Source: Chondrilla cf. caribensis
Lineage: Eukaryota; Porifera; Demospongiae; Chondrillida; Chondrillidae
Direction of reading: 5' to 3'
Length of the DNA stretch: 64,000 bases
Assembly (NCBI GenBank): GCA_964020155.1
Contig: OZ026557.1
Coordinates: forward strand, 1,293,501-1,357,500
Positions 12,594 through 24,896 of this stretch are shown here, piece after piece. The notes under the pieces were generated by a model, which saw nothing but the letters and a program-made list of their open reading frames with translations, had not been told where the DNA came from and did no database searches. The position numbers and the translations under genes were made by a program. The stretch's first letter is position 1. Every line of letters begins with the position of its first letter.

Positions 12594-13616
12594 TGTTACG
12601 AAATTTAATGATGAACTTTTTTACAGGTAACATGCATGTATCAAACATTGAATTACATGCACATGTCTGGTGAATCTAGTTGTTCTGACTTGTGCAATTC
12701 ATTTTACAAAAGTATATATAGTGAAGAAATGATTTCGGCAGATTAACAGGATATCAGTTGTTAGGTATATGAATTCCCATATGCATTCATGTGCCAAATG
12801 TTTTAATCCACCACGTACGATTTCTTGGAACCAATAGCTATAATGTAGAAATATATATACTGATAAATATATCCAGTTAATCCCCCAAACCACCATGTTT
12901 TGAAAACAAATTGTGGCAGATTAATGAGCATTCGAAGTATGTCATGTCCTATACAATGCTTTCAGCACACAAAACTTGTAAAAATCATTCACGAGTAGCT
13001 AACATTATATTCCAATTCATTGACAGTCAGTGTGTTGTTGCTGGTCAGGGATAATACACTCCCTGCGTGACAGAAACGAAAAATAATTAAAATGTGAAAA
13101 AATAATGAATAAGTCCGTAGGAGTAAGTCATAAGTCATAAGTCCGTCCTGTGACTGCGATTGGCTGTATACTGGAATGATTGTAAGGTAAAATATTATAT
13201 GCATATGGGGTAACTCCGGGAGCGGGCCGGGAAAACTCTCATCACCTCCGGCACATGCATGCACGATCAGCTTGTATAAGCCGGCACACATTGTACTTGC
13301 ACAGCGTTCCACTTTTTGCCCGTTAGGCAGAAAATTCGAACAGACAGCACGGGGTATTCACTGATAAAGCCTTTAACTAGCCGCTTTGAGATACTTGACC
13401 CTCAAATCATCTTCTTTTACGTAATTGCGGTTGTAAGTAATTGCTATAAGCGCACATCATATTGTAGATACTGTACTTTATACTACGCAACCTATGCGTA
13501 CATCACAAGTAGCCATTTTTGAAGAGACGGACCGGGATGGCATTCCATACATACCCGTTAGGTAGGGCGTAGCCGGTCCGATCCGATAGACCCTATTATA
13601 GGTACAACTGAAAAGT
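12594..13616. other. Intergenic region, degenerate MITE and gene B promoter side
   Basis: Positions about 12790-12920 are a worn copy of the Tigger-like MITE seen intact at 54132-54308 (shared blocks atatatccagttaatc, accaccatg and gcagattaatgag). The remaining ~600 bases up to the gene B ATG should contain its promoter; no TATA box or other motif stands out. Confidence 0.4.
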
Positions 13617-16600
13617 ATGGGTAAGAAGAAAGCTAGGAAAAGAGTTTCTAAAGCTGAAAGGTCAGAAAAGGAGAACATTCCTCAAGCGGGACAAAGCAGT
13701 AAGTGTATTTTTCTTCACATCTTAAATTTAAGGCATTTCGAACGCTTCTATATTACTTGAATAGACGTCATCTAACTAACGAAGTATACGAAAACTATGC
13801 CAGTATGACTTGCTTACCCTCCTGCTTTGGAATAAAAGTAATTAGATGAAATTGTCGTATATTTTATTTTGTTTCTTTTAGATCTTTTACAATCGAAATT
13901 AAACGAAATGCCTTCGGAAGCGATTCTTATTGAATTGGTTGGAAAAGAAATCTATTCCAAGTGGAAAGAGTTCGCGGTCTACCTTGGAGTATCCGGTAAC
14001 GTTCGTGACGCAGTTCATGCCCAGGAGCTGGGTGATCCACTGAAGTGCTTTATTCTGACCTGTTCAAAGTGGCTTAAGAGAGAAATGGGAACGGGAAGCG
14101 AACCTCGGACTTGGAAGACTGTACTTCAGGCTGTCAGGAAATGTGACTACCCTGTCGTAGCAGAAAGGGTTGAAGAAGTTTTGCCTTTGATTCGAAATCT
14201 GGAAACTGATGTAAAATTTCATGAACGTAAGTTGTTAAGTCTATTTTGCTCAATAATGCAGCTAGCTACTCTCTGACTACATCACTTCCTTGTGCATAAA
14301 TGTACATTAATTTTGATGTCCTTTGTGTGTGTTTTTAAAACATACACGCTAGCAAATGCACAAACTCAGAATAGATTTCACCAACTGAACCTTCCTAGTT
14401 CACTCAGTTTACTATGCAATAAAATGTGACCATGGCATCAGCTACATTGTTGGTTGAGAATGATTGTTATTACACTGGGTACACCAACAGCTAGTTTTCA
14501 TTGTTTATTGTTAATACATGTGTATACCATGTTAACTTTTACAGTGACTGACACTTGCATTTATTTAATATAACTTCAACTTATATGTGTTGCAGATGAA
14601 CATCTACAAAGAATTAACAACCAAGCCACTACTGATAGTGGTGATTCACAAGAAGGTAAGTTATTTTAATATTAAAGGGGAATCAAAATATACAATGCCT
14701 GCTTATTCCATTATAGTTATGATTTATTACAGTATAATGCACGGATTCTCTGTTTGTTTGTTCATAAACTCCTCCTTCAGTTCGCACGTGATCGACGTCA
14801 AACTTTCCAATCCTCCTCAGCGGCACCCGTTGAGTGTCCTAAGGGGGTTGGCGTTTTGTTTTAGGCCTTTCTTCTAGAATTCGAACGAAACCGTACTATC
14901 CACCGCTGTACTTGAAAGGTGCCATTGTCATGACACATTTACGGACGAATACGCCCGTAGGGCGGGTAATTCAGCTAATTTGACATAATATGTCTGGGGG
15001 TGGTGCAATATTCTATATATGATTTCATTATAATTATTCATATGTACCTCTAACTAAAGTAAAACACATAATTTCATAGACCTCCTCAAAAAGTAGATTG
15101 TGTTTGCCATGTCCATGATGTCACTCGTGCTAATTAAGTACGATGTCACAGGGTGTAAAGTGTTATGAATATCCTAGAATATAGGGTCACTGCAGTTCAA
15201 AACAATGCACCAAGGTATAATTGTAAAAAGAACAGGGTCTGAAAATTGTATGGAAGTGAACTACAGTTGGAGCAGTTTTGTACCAATGTCGTCACAGCAT
15301 AATCATGGACCGAGGTGTTATAATAGCAGAATTGTACATTTCTTTTGCATGTATGACTGACAAATGGAAGCCTCTATAGAATCACTTTTGTAATGATGTT
15401 GACTTGATAACATAAGATTCAGAATTTGTTTTTGGAGCATGATCCTAAGAATGACCCAGCATTCATTTACAGTACTCTGATTTATTTGGCCACATTATGT
15501 AAAGTGCCATATATCTTGGAATATGCTATGTCCCAAATGCCAACAAATATTTACTATTTGTATAAAGGGCCTGTATGCATGTAATTTCAAGGGACGTTTG
15601 AATATACAGTTTAATTAATAGTGTATTGCATGTGTATATTATTAGATACCAAGGTTTTGATATACGTTTATGTACAGTATGTGCATTCACTAGTATTATA
15701 CTAATAATCTTAGTCATTAAAACAGCAAGCCTTAGGGTTCCTGGTGCACACACAAAACTAGTATAATTGATGTTTGGTCTGTTGTCTTAACTAATTGCAG
15801 GTTACATTGAACAGTGTTTGCAAGGATGGAATCTCATCCCGGTGCTCTTTCTAGTATTAGTAGCCATTATCCTTGGTATATTCTCCCATCAGTCGAGTGT
15901 CTTGATGGCAGGTATGACATCAAAATTACCTAATTTACCAACTGCTTTTACTGGTAGAGAGATGGAAGTTCAAACTATTTTAAACTATGTATCTGTTGAT
16001 CGTGTCAAAGTAGTTGCTATTACAGGTGGACCCGGATATGGAAAGTCTAGCTTAGCCATTGTGTGTGCCTACAACCTTTCCGTACGATACTCAGATGTGC
16101 AAGCATACCACATTTCATTAACCGAAGTTGACACAATAGACAGTTTTGTTATGAAAACACTGGTATCTTTCGATGGAATAGATGAATCTGATAGTAAACA
16201 ACTGTCCAATAAAGAAAAACTATTATCACATTTAAGAACTTTGAAACGTAGAACTGTACTACTTTTAGACAATGTTGATCACTTAACTCTGGGAGGAAAA
16301 CGTATCAGATTCGAATTCATGAAAATAATAAAAGAGATGATTCACAGTTCGGCATTTATACAACTTTTGGTGACTACCAGGTATCGTTTCAAGCTGGTTG
16401 ACGATTTTGAAGAAGTTCACTTGCAGCCTCTCAGTAATAGATCTACAGTGTCTCTTCTACAAAAGCTGCTGCTACCAACAGGATTGTTTTCTGGGAAAGA
16501 TGCTGAACAATTGCCTGTAATAGCCAACCTCACAGGAGGTATTCCTTTAGCAGTGAAGGTTCTGAGTCAGTTATTAAAGTCACAAACATTATCTGTTACA

Positions 16601-18844
16601 GAGGTAATTGAAGGACTGGTGTCTCATCCAATGCACACCCTCAGCCGAGACAGTTTTAGCCCTGATGAGCAGCTCAATCGATGTTTCAATCTGTCGTACA
16701 CATATTTAAGTCCTGTTTCTCAGCTCTGTTTTATATATGCATCCAGATTTCCAGCACCATTTGACAAAAAAGCTGTGTATTCAACAATATCCGTCCTTAC
16801 AAATGACAGTCATTCTGATTGTATGACACAACTTACTGAACGCTCTCTTGTTGAGTATAATACACACAGTGGACGGTATGATGTACATTCTCTGTTACGT
16901 TACTTTGTAATGGAATCAGTTGCTAGTAGATTCCAATGGAAAGAATTTTTAGTGTTATATGTAGAACATTATATCAACTTAATGCTTACCTTAATCAAGA
17001 ATGTCACTGTCAATGGTTGTAAAGAAGACCTGTATTCATCTATTGCTATGGACTATTATCATTATTTAGAGGCTTTTAAGATTATTACTAACTCACGTAT
17101 CTCTGTAATACCACCAGACTTACAATTATATTTTATGGCAGAATCTTTCCATATTGTCCAAGTAAAGTTCCCATGGGAAATTCAGATTAGACTATGGCAA
17201 AGAATATTATATGATTCTTGTTACAATGATGTAAATTTGAGTCTGTTGAATGTAACGAGCAAGGTAAATGAATTTGCAACTGCTGTTATGAAACTGGTCT
17301 CTCTACTTCAGTACCGTTATGGAGATGTTGCTTCAGCCAAGCAAATACTATACTTCGCTGTTCATTGCATTAAATTGAAAAATTTTGTTTTATTTCCTCT
17401 TACAATGGATGGTGCATTGTGTGGTGCAAGACATTTATCAAGTTTTTTTTCTTTGTTAAGCCTCTTGAAAATGATGTTAAATGATGATGAACAAGTAGCA
17501 GAAATAGAAGAATATATTAAATTGTGCCTGGGAAGTTCACATTCCTATGAAGCAGAATCAGAAGCTAAATGTAACCCATTGGAGTTTTTACAGGAAAAAG
17601 ATCATTGTACCCAAGGAATTGAATATCTTCGTCACATCCATGCAAGTGGATTTTCACGTCAGAAATCAGTCCATTATGTGAGCTCTGAGAAATTTATCCA
17701 CCTGGTTAAGAAGTGCTCTGGGGTAGCTGCTGCTATTGAAGAGATGCAGAAAATTGAAGAACATGTCCTTTCTACTTTATCCACAGATGATGACAGATTC
17801 AGATTTGGATTGTCCATGATAAGACTGAGTAAATTGTGGGAAGATTTGCATAATGCCACTAATCAGGTGCGCTGTTTGCTAAAGGCAACTCACGCACTTC
17901 ACGAGGAAAGCTTTTCTGTTCATTTTCTACTAAGTAGACTTTACTTTACTGAGCTGAACAATGACACTGAAGCTAAGAAGCATGCCTTAATAGCCTATAA
18001 AATAGCCCATGAAAAAGAATGTTACCACTGCATATTCAAAGCTGCCTTCAGACTGGCTGATATTCTCTTTGAAATGTATAACATGTCAGATGCTTTTGAC
18101 TATTACCAAGAAGCCCTGGATTGGCTTCCACTTCTTAATTGCAAAGAAAGTTTCAGGTATAAACTCTACCGTTACATTCAAGGTCACATTATCGATCTTT
18201 CCATTCGTTTACAAAAGTTCGATTCCTTGGCCCTTTATTCTGGACAGTGGACAAAGATAGAAATTGTTGATACAGCTTATTCTTTGAAATTTCTTCTCGA
18301 AATTGTACTCAGTATGCCCTTCAATTCTTCACATAGACATGACGTTTCTGTAATGGGGTCAGATATTTTGATGATGAAGTTTGGAGGAATTGATTTTACC
18401 ACTAAACTGTACAATACATATTTTATTGAGCCTTTATTTCACTTTCGAACTGTCTTATTATTAGTAAAACTCCTATTTTTGTTCTTTTTCGTGCTTGCCC
18501 TCATCTGTTGTAATTGTATGTGTGCCACCTTCAATCTGTACTTTTGTTTTTGTTGCATCCTGAGTTGTCACTATAGAATTTGTTATATTTGTTTAAGTAA
18601 AAGTGTATCTTCATTTTCTATGCAACTCTATGAAAGAGCACCAAGGTTTGTAGGATTGTGTTTACTTTCTAGATTTTGCTGTAAAGTCTTCAGAATATGT
18701 TCTTCCTGTGCCAAAGTACTATTTTTCTTCGTTATTTATTGTAGCATTATTGCAGTGACTAAACAGGTTTATTTTTCAAATACTTATGAATTCCATAATT
18801 TGTCTATGACTTTGTTAGATACTCTGGATAGTTTTTATGATTAA
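13617..18844 (+). CDS. Death-TM-NB-ARC-TPR-TM protein (gene B)
   Basis: Complete model: exons 13617-13698, 13882-14226, 14596-14655, 15801-18844; all introns are phase 1 and the join is 1,176 codons. A basic start (MGKKKARKRVSK) leads to a Death domain (~30-115: ELVGKEIYSKWKEF, SKWLK, RTWKTVLQAVRKC), a 20-residue linker exon, a membrane segment (~174-193, LIPVLFLVLVAIILGIF), then NB-ARC: TAFTGRE, Walker A GGPGYGKSS (~237-245), Walker B LLLDNVD, sensor LLVTTRYRF, GLPL-type GGIPLAV, MHD-like VHSLLRYF. A long TPR-like helical region follows (FRLADILFEMYNMSDAFDYY) and ends in cysteine-rich membrane segments. The layout resembles APAF-1/plant-type NB-ARC switches, with Death as likely effector adaptor. 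The membrane segment between Death and ATPase is unusual. It has 13 sequons in the last exon. Function is inferred from domains. Confidence 0.85.
14656..15800 (+). other. Intron 3 of gene B
   Basis: A 1.1-kb AT-rich intron between the linker exon and the membrane/NB-ARC exon. I see no coding segment or recognisable element in it. Confidence 0.5.
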
Positions 18845-19130
18845 AAAGCTTATCAAATTAATATTTTTGATTAATATTAATGTAATTTTATTAATGTTCA
18901 TATTAGAATTGGTATATTATTATAATCTGTACTCATGATGTAAGTTGATAGCCGACTCAATAGTACATATATAATATAATAATAATATTGTTATAATTAA
19001 AATACAATAATAATTATATATAATACGCAAAGGTGACGTGGCGGTTATGATTGTATCTATATTATAGTGGTAAAGTGTAGGATAGAGGAAACCTAACAAT
19101 GCTTTATTTTATACATCATAAACGACTAGG
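18845..19130. other. AT-rich intergenic sequence after gene B
   Basis: A low-complexity TA/ATT-rich stretch with no gene; an ATTAAA at the stop codon (18841) is the only candidate polyadenylation hexamer near the gene end. It ends where similarity to the GIGYF 5' region begins. Confidence 0.4.
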
Positions 19131-20710
19131 GTCCCTTTGTCTCCAAACTATCCTTTCCCTTTGTTCTCGTCTTTCCACATCTTCTGTTGCCTTCACAATG
19201 GACAGTACCAAGGTCATGGATCCTGCAAGGTGAGAGGAAGGACCGTATATGCTGAATTCAACTTCTAAAGCCGTTTAAAGACCCTTCTGTTAAAATATCC
19301 GAAGTAAGACGTATTTAGGGCAGTGTACAGTGATGGTATATACCTTATGGGTATTGGTATGTTGTTATAATTATGAAGTGTCCAATCTCAACAGAAAGCT
19401 TAAGCCTTTAGTGTACTTTTGTGTACTTTTATGGGTTATAATGTCGATGTTCATAGGCGGTGACCCAAGTAAAATGGCCGTGCGAACAGAGGTTAAACTG
19501 TTTAAAGTGTTATTTTTAACTTTATCGGTGTCAGTAATATCCACAATATGGTGGGGAAAGTGGATAAGGTCTCTTAGGACCGACTTGAGCCTCTGCTATC
19601 CCACAACACTCCCGTTACCTTCTCGCCTAGTAGTGGTGTATGGTAATGGGTACAATGTGTGTGTGTGTGTGTGTACGTACTTATTGTGATGGGACAAAGC
19701 CTCACCAATGAAGTGTGTTGTCAGAGTAGGTCCAGCTATGTCAGTATCATTGGTGGTGCACTAGGCTCAATGTGTGGGCTACTGTCCAGGGACACCAGTG
19801 AAGTGTTGGATAAATATGGAGAAGAGACACAGAATAATGATTAAGTGCAGTGCAACTTACTTGGGAAGTACGATCTTGAAAAAAAAAACCCACCAAATCG
19901 GCTTACTACTTGTATCAACACAGGTTCACATACATGTACATGTCCATGATGTAACTTGCATATGTACATACGTATATGTGCTGTGTAGGAACTGATTAAA
20001 GTGTATCTGCGGTTGTACTAATGTAACAACTGATAGTGATGCTCCTATTAGACAAGATTCTACTTAGGCATGTGCTGTAGTAAGATCCCACAGCAGGTGC
20101 TGCTGAAAGGGGAGGGGTTAGCCAGGTGCCCAACCCATAGTCAACTATACACACATTTGTCCCAATTTTCTCCAATGAAAAGTGTTTTATTTCCAAAAAT
20201 TGAGGACCACCTTTGTTTAATTCAACTCATGTATATACTTACATACGTATGTACTAACATACACACCAGTACTGTACATATATATGTAAGTACACTGTAT
20301 GTATATAGTAGAATTTCCATATTACAAAACTCTGAATAAAGGAAACTTTTCTATTAAGGACACCATTCTGTATCCCAGTGTAGTATTGTATGGTATTCAA
20401 TTACCTCTGATCTGAGGAAAACCTCTACAATAAGGTCATACGTAAATTAAGGTCTCAAAGTATCCTTACTAGAGAGTTTCCACTGTGTACATACATGCAT
20501 ACGTATGTACGCACATATGGACATGCATGCTGTATGCATTGTGGTTATTCATTGTATTGTATAGGCTGCAGAAGACCTACTCTCAACTGAGGTGAGATAT
20601 GTATATGTATATATTTACGTTTGTTAGTAATATGTACGTATGTATTTGAGTATCCTTACATTCTTCTGTGAGTGGTGTAGTTATGTGTGTGTTGGTCCAC
20701 ATGATATGTG
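19131..20710 (+). pseudogene. Partial copy of the GIGYF 5' region
   Basis: The segment repeats the upstream sequence, exon 1 and intron 1 of the GIGYF gene (compare 30505-31625): the ATG at 19198 starts the same 11-codon exon (MDSTKVMDPA..) with the same donor, and a 51-codon frame in the intron is shared. From about 20510 it switches to a copy of the GIGYF micro-exon region: 20565-20591 encodes AAEDLLSTE exactly as at 38459-38485, with its acceptor and donor. The YRYGRE exon, the GYF exons and everything between are missing, so it cannot make the protein. It sits downstream of gene B as GIGYF sits downstream of gene C, which argues for duplication of an NB-ARC-plus-GIGYF-start block followed by internal deletion. 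Confidence 0.8.
20303..20489. repeat. Short inverted-repeat element (MITE family 2)
   Basis: Same family as 38207-38389 (shared gaaacctttatattaaggac-type core and an end matching agag.ggtccactgta); a fragment also lies at about 33430-33500. The ends are degenerate here. Confidence 0.5.
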
Positions 20711-20859
20711 GCCATGGAGCTGTGATGGAAATAATAATTGAACTGGGAGCTTGCATTACTGATACACATGCATGTATAATAGCTATAGAGGTTGGATTTT
20801 GACTGATTTCTACAAAAATGATATAATTTTATATTATTATTTATAAATACCTTTACTAG

Positions 20860-21190
20860 ATGATGCTATATTGGACATTAAGCCTTCAGTGAGTGCACTG
20901 ATCACTCTGGTAGGAGGATACATCTTCCACAAGTGGAAGGAGTTTGGAGATCATCTCCACATTCAGCCTAGTCTGATGGAGGCTGTATATAAGGAAGAGC
21001 TAGGTAGATGTGAGAGTACTTTTAGATCTTTGTGTTCCAAGTGGTTGAAGGAAGACGACAACCCAATCACAGGAGACAGACCAAGAACATGGAGGACTGT
21101 ACTGGATGCAGTTAGAAAGTGCAGGGAGGTCGGTGCTGCAGAAGATAGAGACAGAAGTTTGATATTGTATCCCACTTCTCCACTTTCACG
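20860..21190 (+). CDS. Orphan Death-domain exon, copy 2
   Basis: It starts after the acceptor acctttactag in phase 1 and can end at a gtacga donor at 21191 (phase 2, as in copy 1). The encoded Death domain keeps HKWKEFGDHL, SLCSKWLK and RTWRTVLDAVRKC and differs from copy 1 at scattered positions only. If the donor is not used, the frame runs on to 21305 and adds a hydrophobic tail (FFSWAIFIIITYVIVFL), which would make a small Death-plus-membrane protein; intron read-through is the simpler view. No NB-ARC exon follows before gene C's own first exon. Confidence 0.6.
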
Positions 21191-22380
21191 GTACGATTTC
21201 ACTTTCTTAAACAAAAGGACATGTATATCTACTGAATGCCATTTGGAATGTTTTTTTTCTTGGGCAATTTTTATTATTATTACATATGTTATAGTTTTTT
21301 TATGAAAGTTTAATGAGTGTCATAAAAACAATCCACTATATCAAGCAGCCTATCATGTCATGATAATAGTATCAATACAGCTGTTTACTGCAAATCAGCG
21401 CAGATTATAGAGTAAATAAAAAAGTACACATGCAGGACTACATTCAATACAGGAATATACAATGTCATAGTATCATTTAATATCGTTAATCATCCCATGA
21501 TCATTATAAGGTTATCATTGTGACATCATATTGCACACCACACTGGATATATAACAGTTTAAAGTCAATCCCTTTTACAGGTGTGTGATCATGCATGATG
21601 TATAAGAATTACATGTCCCTCAAATACATGACTGCTTGAGGGTAACTGTTACATTTCATTGCTCATCTCAATGCAACAAAACCAGAAAGTTACATAATGG
21701 TGTATTGCTGATCTTGACGGATAGGTGTATAGAACTGATGAAATTCATGTTTTTGTAGGCAATGATTAGTCCTGTATTCCTGTACATACGTACCTTGGGC
21801 TCAACAAGTTTTCAAAATGACTTAGTAACTTGAATTGACATTTGTTGTGGAATCCAACAGGATTGATAAAATTACAAATAACATGTAGGCCTACACTTAC
21901 GAATATGTGACATAATTAAGGCTATAATTAATGTACATTTTACTCAATCAAACAACTACATGCATATATGATCATCACGTTTCATCTGATATATGTCACC
22001 AGATCTAGTAATTGCTCTACTTCCATCAGACTAATTAATTTTCAGTAAGAAAGGACCCTAATTGATATAGCTAGGAATCTGAACTACACAAGTGACCACG
22101 TGCACATGAGAAGAAAAGTTCACGTGTACACTTCACATGAAGTTGATAGTGTGTTGATCGTTCGACGCGTACGATCCCATATTAACGAGCAACTTGGATG
22201 CTTAGCCTTCGTGATTACACTGAGATACATTGCAGACTGGATATTATAGTGATTTGAGTTTTAGGCCTAAAACGTGAGCCTCACATGCACAGCTGTATCG
22301 GTTATCTGCTAAGTCGATATACAATGGGCACGATTCAATTGTAGATAAGTATATTATATTATATATACATTACACTTGCT
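21191..22380. other. Intergenic, nothing recognised
   Basis: AT-rich sequence without a supported reading frame, repeat family or RNA gene on either strand. Confidence 0.4.
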
Positions 22381-24740
22381 ACACTAGTCTGCCAGGCGTA
22401 GCCTACCCTCGCCCTCTATTTTGGGTTGGTCAGGAAATCCCGAGGAATAATAACCTTTTTGCATAGCTCATGAGGGAGGTAGCTTTTCAACTTGATATTT
22501 AAGACAGATCTAGCTGGGGACATGCACTAACTTCTGAAACCATTTCCATCTCAATAGGTAGCTAACTCATAACTCCAGCTATATTCGGAGGTGCTGAATA
22601 TTATATTTTCAATGTATGGGAGAGTATAGGAGAGAAAACGCTAAGCACCTTTTTGCATAGCTCATGGGAGACGGGGCGTGTCAAATTAATATTTGAGTCA
22701 GATCTAGTTGGGAACATGAACTAACATTTGAAACAATTCCCATCTCAATAGGTGGCATGTAACTCCAGCTACATTCGAAGGTGCTTAACACTTTTTTAAA
22801 TGTAAGGGAAAGTATAGGAGGGAAAACACTAAACACCTTTTTGCATAGCTCTACGGAGAGGTGGCATGTCAACTTGATATTTTAGACAGACCTAGCTGAA
22901 GACATGAACTAACTTATGAAACAATTCCCATCTCAATAGGTGGCCCGTAACTCCAGCTACATTTGAAGGTGCTTAATACTTTTTCAATGTATGGGAGAGT
23001 ATAAGAGAGAAAACACTAAGCACCTTTTTGCATAGCTCATGGGAGAGGGGGCGCATCAACTTGATATTTTAGTCAGACCTAGTCAGGGACATGAACTAAC
23101 TTCTGAAATGATTCTCATTTCAATAGGTGCCCTGTAACTCCAGCTACATTCGAAGGTGCTTAATATATTTTCAATGTATGGGAGAGTATATGAGAGAAAA
23201 TACTAAGCACCTTTTTGTATAGCTCTACGGAGAGGGGGCGTGTCAACTTGATATTTTAGACAGACCTAGCTGAGGACATGAACTAATGTCTGAGACAATT
23301 TCCACCTCAATTGGTGGCCTGTAACTCCAGCTACTTTGAAAGTTCTTAATATATATATTTTCAATGCATGGGAGAGTATAGGAGAGAAAATGCTAAGCAC
23401 CTTTTTGCATATCTCATGGGGGAGGGGGCATGTCAACTTAATATTTTAGACAAACCTAGTTGGGTACGTGAATCAACCTCTGAAACAATTCCCATCTCAA
23501 TTGGTGGCCCGTAACTCCAGCTACATTCGGAGGTGCTTAAGATTTTTTCAATGTATGGGGGAGTATAGGAGAGAAAATGCTAAGCACCTTTTTGCATAGC
23601 TCATGGGAGAGGGGGTGTGTTAACTTTATATTTTCGACAGAGTTAGCTGGGGACATGAACTAAATTCTGAAACAATCCCCATCTCAATAGGTGGCCTGTA
23701 ATCCCAGTTACATTCGGAGGTGTTTAATATTTTTTCAATGTATGGGAGAGTATAGGGGATAAAACGCTAAGCACCTTTTGCATAGCTTATGGAAGAGGGG
23801 GCGTGTCAACTTCCTTTTTCAGACAAAGCTAGCTGGGGACGTGAACTAACTTCTGAAACAATTCCTATCTCAGTAGCTATCCCGTAACCCCAGTAACATT
23901 TGGAGGTGCTATTATTTCAATGTATAAAAGAGTATAGGAGAGACAATGCTAAGCACCTTTTTGCATAGCTCATGGGAGAGGGGGCATGTCAAATTAATAT
24001 TTGAGTCAGACCTAGTCAGAGACATGAACTAACTTGTGAAACAATTCCCATCTCAATAGGTGGCTCGTAACTCCAGCTACATTGGGAGGTGCTTAATAAT
24101 ATATTGTTCAATGTATGGGAGAGTATAGGAGAGAAACTGCTAAGCACCTTTTTGCATAGCTCATGGGAGAGGGGGCGTGTCAACTTGATATTTTAGACAG
24201 ACCTAGTTTGAGAAGTGAACTAACATTTGGGAATTCCCATCTCAATAGGTGGCTCGTAACTCCAGCTACATTCAAACTAAAGGTGCCTAATATTTCTTTA
24301 ACACATGTGAGAGTATAGGAGAGAAAACGCTAAGCACCAATTTGCATAGCTCAAGGGGGAGGGGGTGTGTCAACTTGATATTTCAGACGGACCTAGCTGG
24401 AGACATGAACTAACTTGTGAAACAATTCCCATCTCAATAGGTGTCCCGTAACCCCAGCTACATTCGAAGGTGCGTTTTGTGAGGGCGTTTCAACTTGATA
24501 TTTTAGGTTCATGTCCCCAGCTAGGCCAGTCTAAAATATCAAGTTGACACCCCCCCTCCTCCATGAGGTACGTATGCAAAAAGGTGCTTAGCATTTTCTC
24601 TCCTATACTCTCCCAAGTATTGAAAAAAATATTAAGCACCTTCCAATGTAGCTGGAGTTACAAGCCATCTATTGAGATGGGAATTGGTTCAGAAGTTAGT
24701 TCACGTCCCCAGCTTAGCTACGCCACACTCTACGCATTTC
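22381..24740. repeat. ~187-bp satellite array with an inverted terminal unit, inside a likely MITE
   Basis: A unit of 183-190 bp recurs head to tail about ten times from ~22450 to ~24480; landmarks in each are aagcacctttttgcatagct, a aacttgatattt block, cccatctcaataggtggc and ggagagtataggagagaa. From ~24500 to ~24720 a single unit is in the opposite orientation. The outer edges (cactagtctg.caggcgtagc at 22388 and tagctacgccacact at ~24718) look like degenerate inverted ends related to the hairpin element at 59692-59782 (actagtctggcg). So the array may be the interior of one transposon. Confidence 0.75.
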
Positions 24741-24896
24741 CCTGGCGGCCATTTTACCGTTAAAGGAAGACCCGCTTTTTGTGAATGGGCGGGTCCTGAT
24801 GCGAAACAACTTGAAAGAAAGAAGGGTGTACGCCTGTGAAAACTGAAGTGAACACGTCTGCATCAAATCATTGATTCTTTATCAAATTCAGTAAGT
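24741..24896 (+). promoter_or_regulatory. Probable promoter region of gene C
   Basis: Only ~155 bases separate the satellite-bearing element from the gene C ATG, so the proximal promoter must be here or in the repeat. It contains ggcggccattttacc (resembling a YY1-type site on the minus strand) and no TATA box. Confidence 0.3.

Noticed and set aside
21191..21305. Death protein with its own C-terminal membrane tail
   Set aside because: The tail follows a plausible donor and is absent from the other orphan copy; read-through into intron is simpler.
22381..24740. CRISPR-like array
   Set aside because: The repeats are whole ~187-bp tandem units without unique spacers, in a eukaryotic genome; it is satellite DNA.
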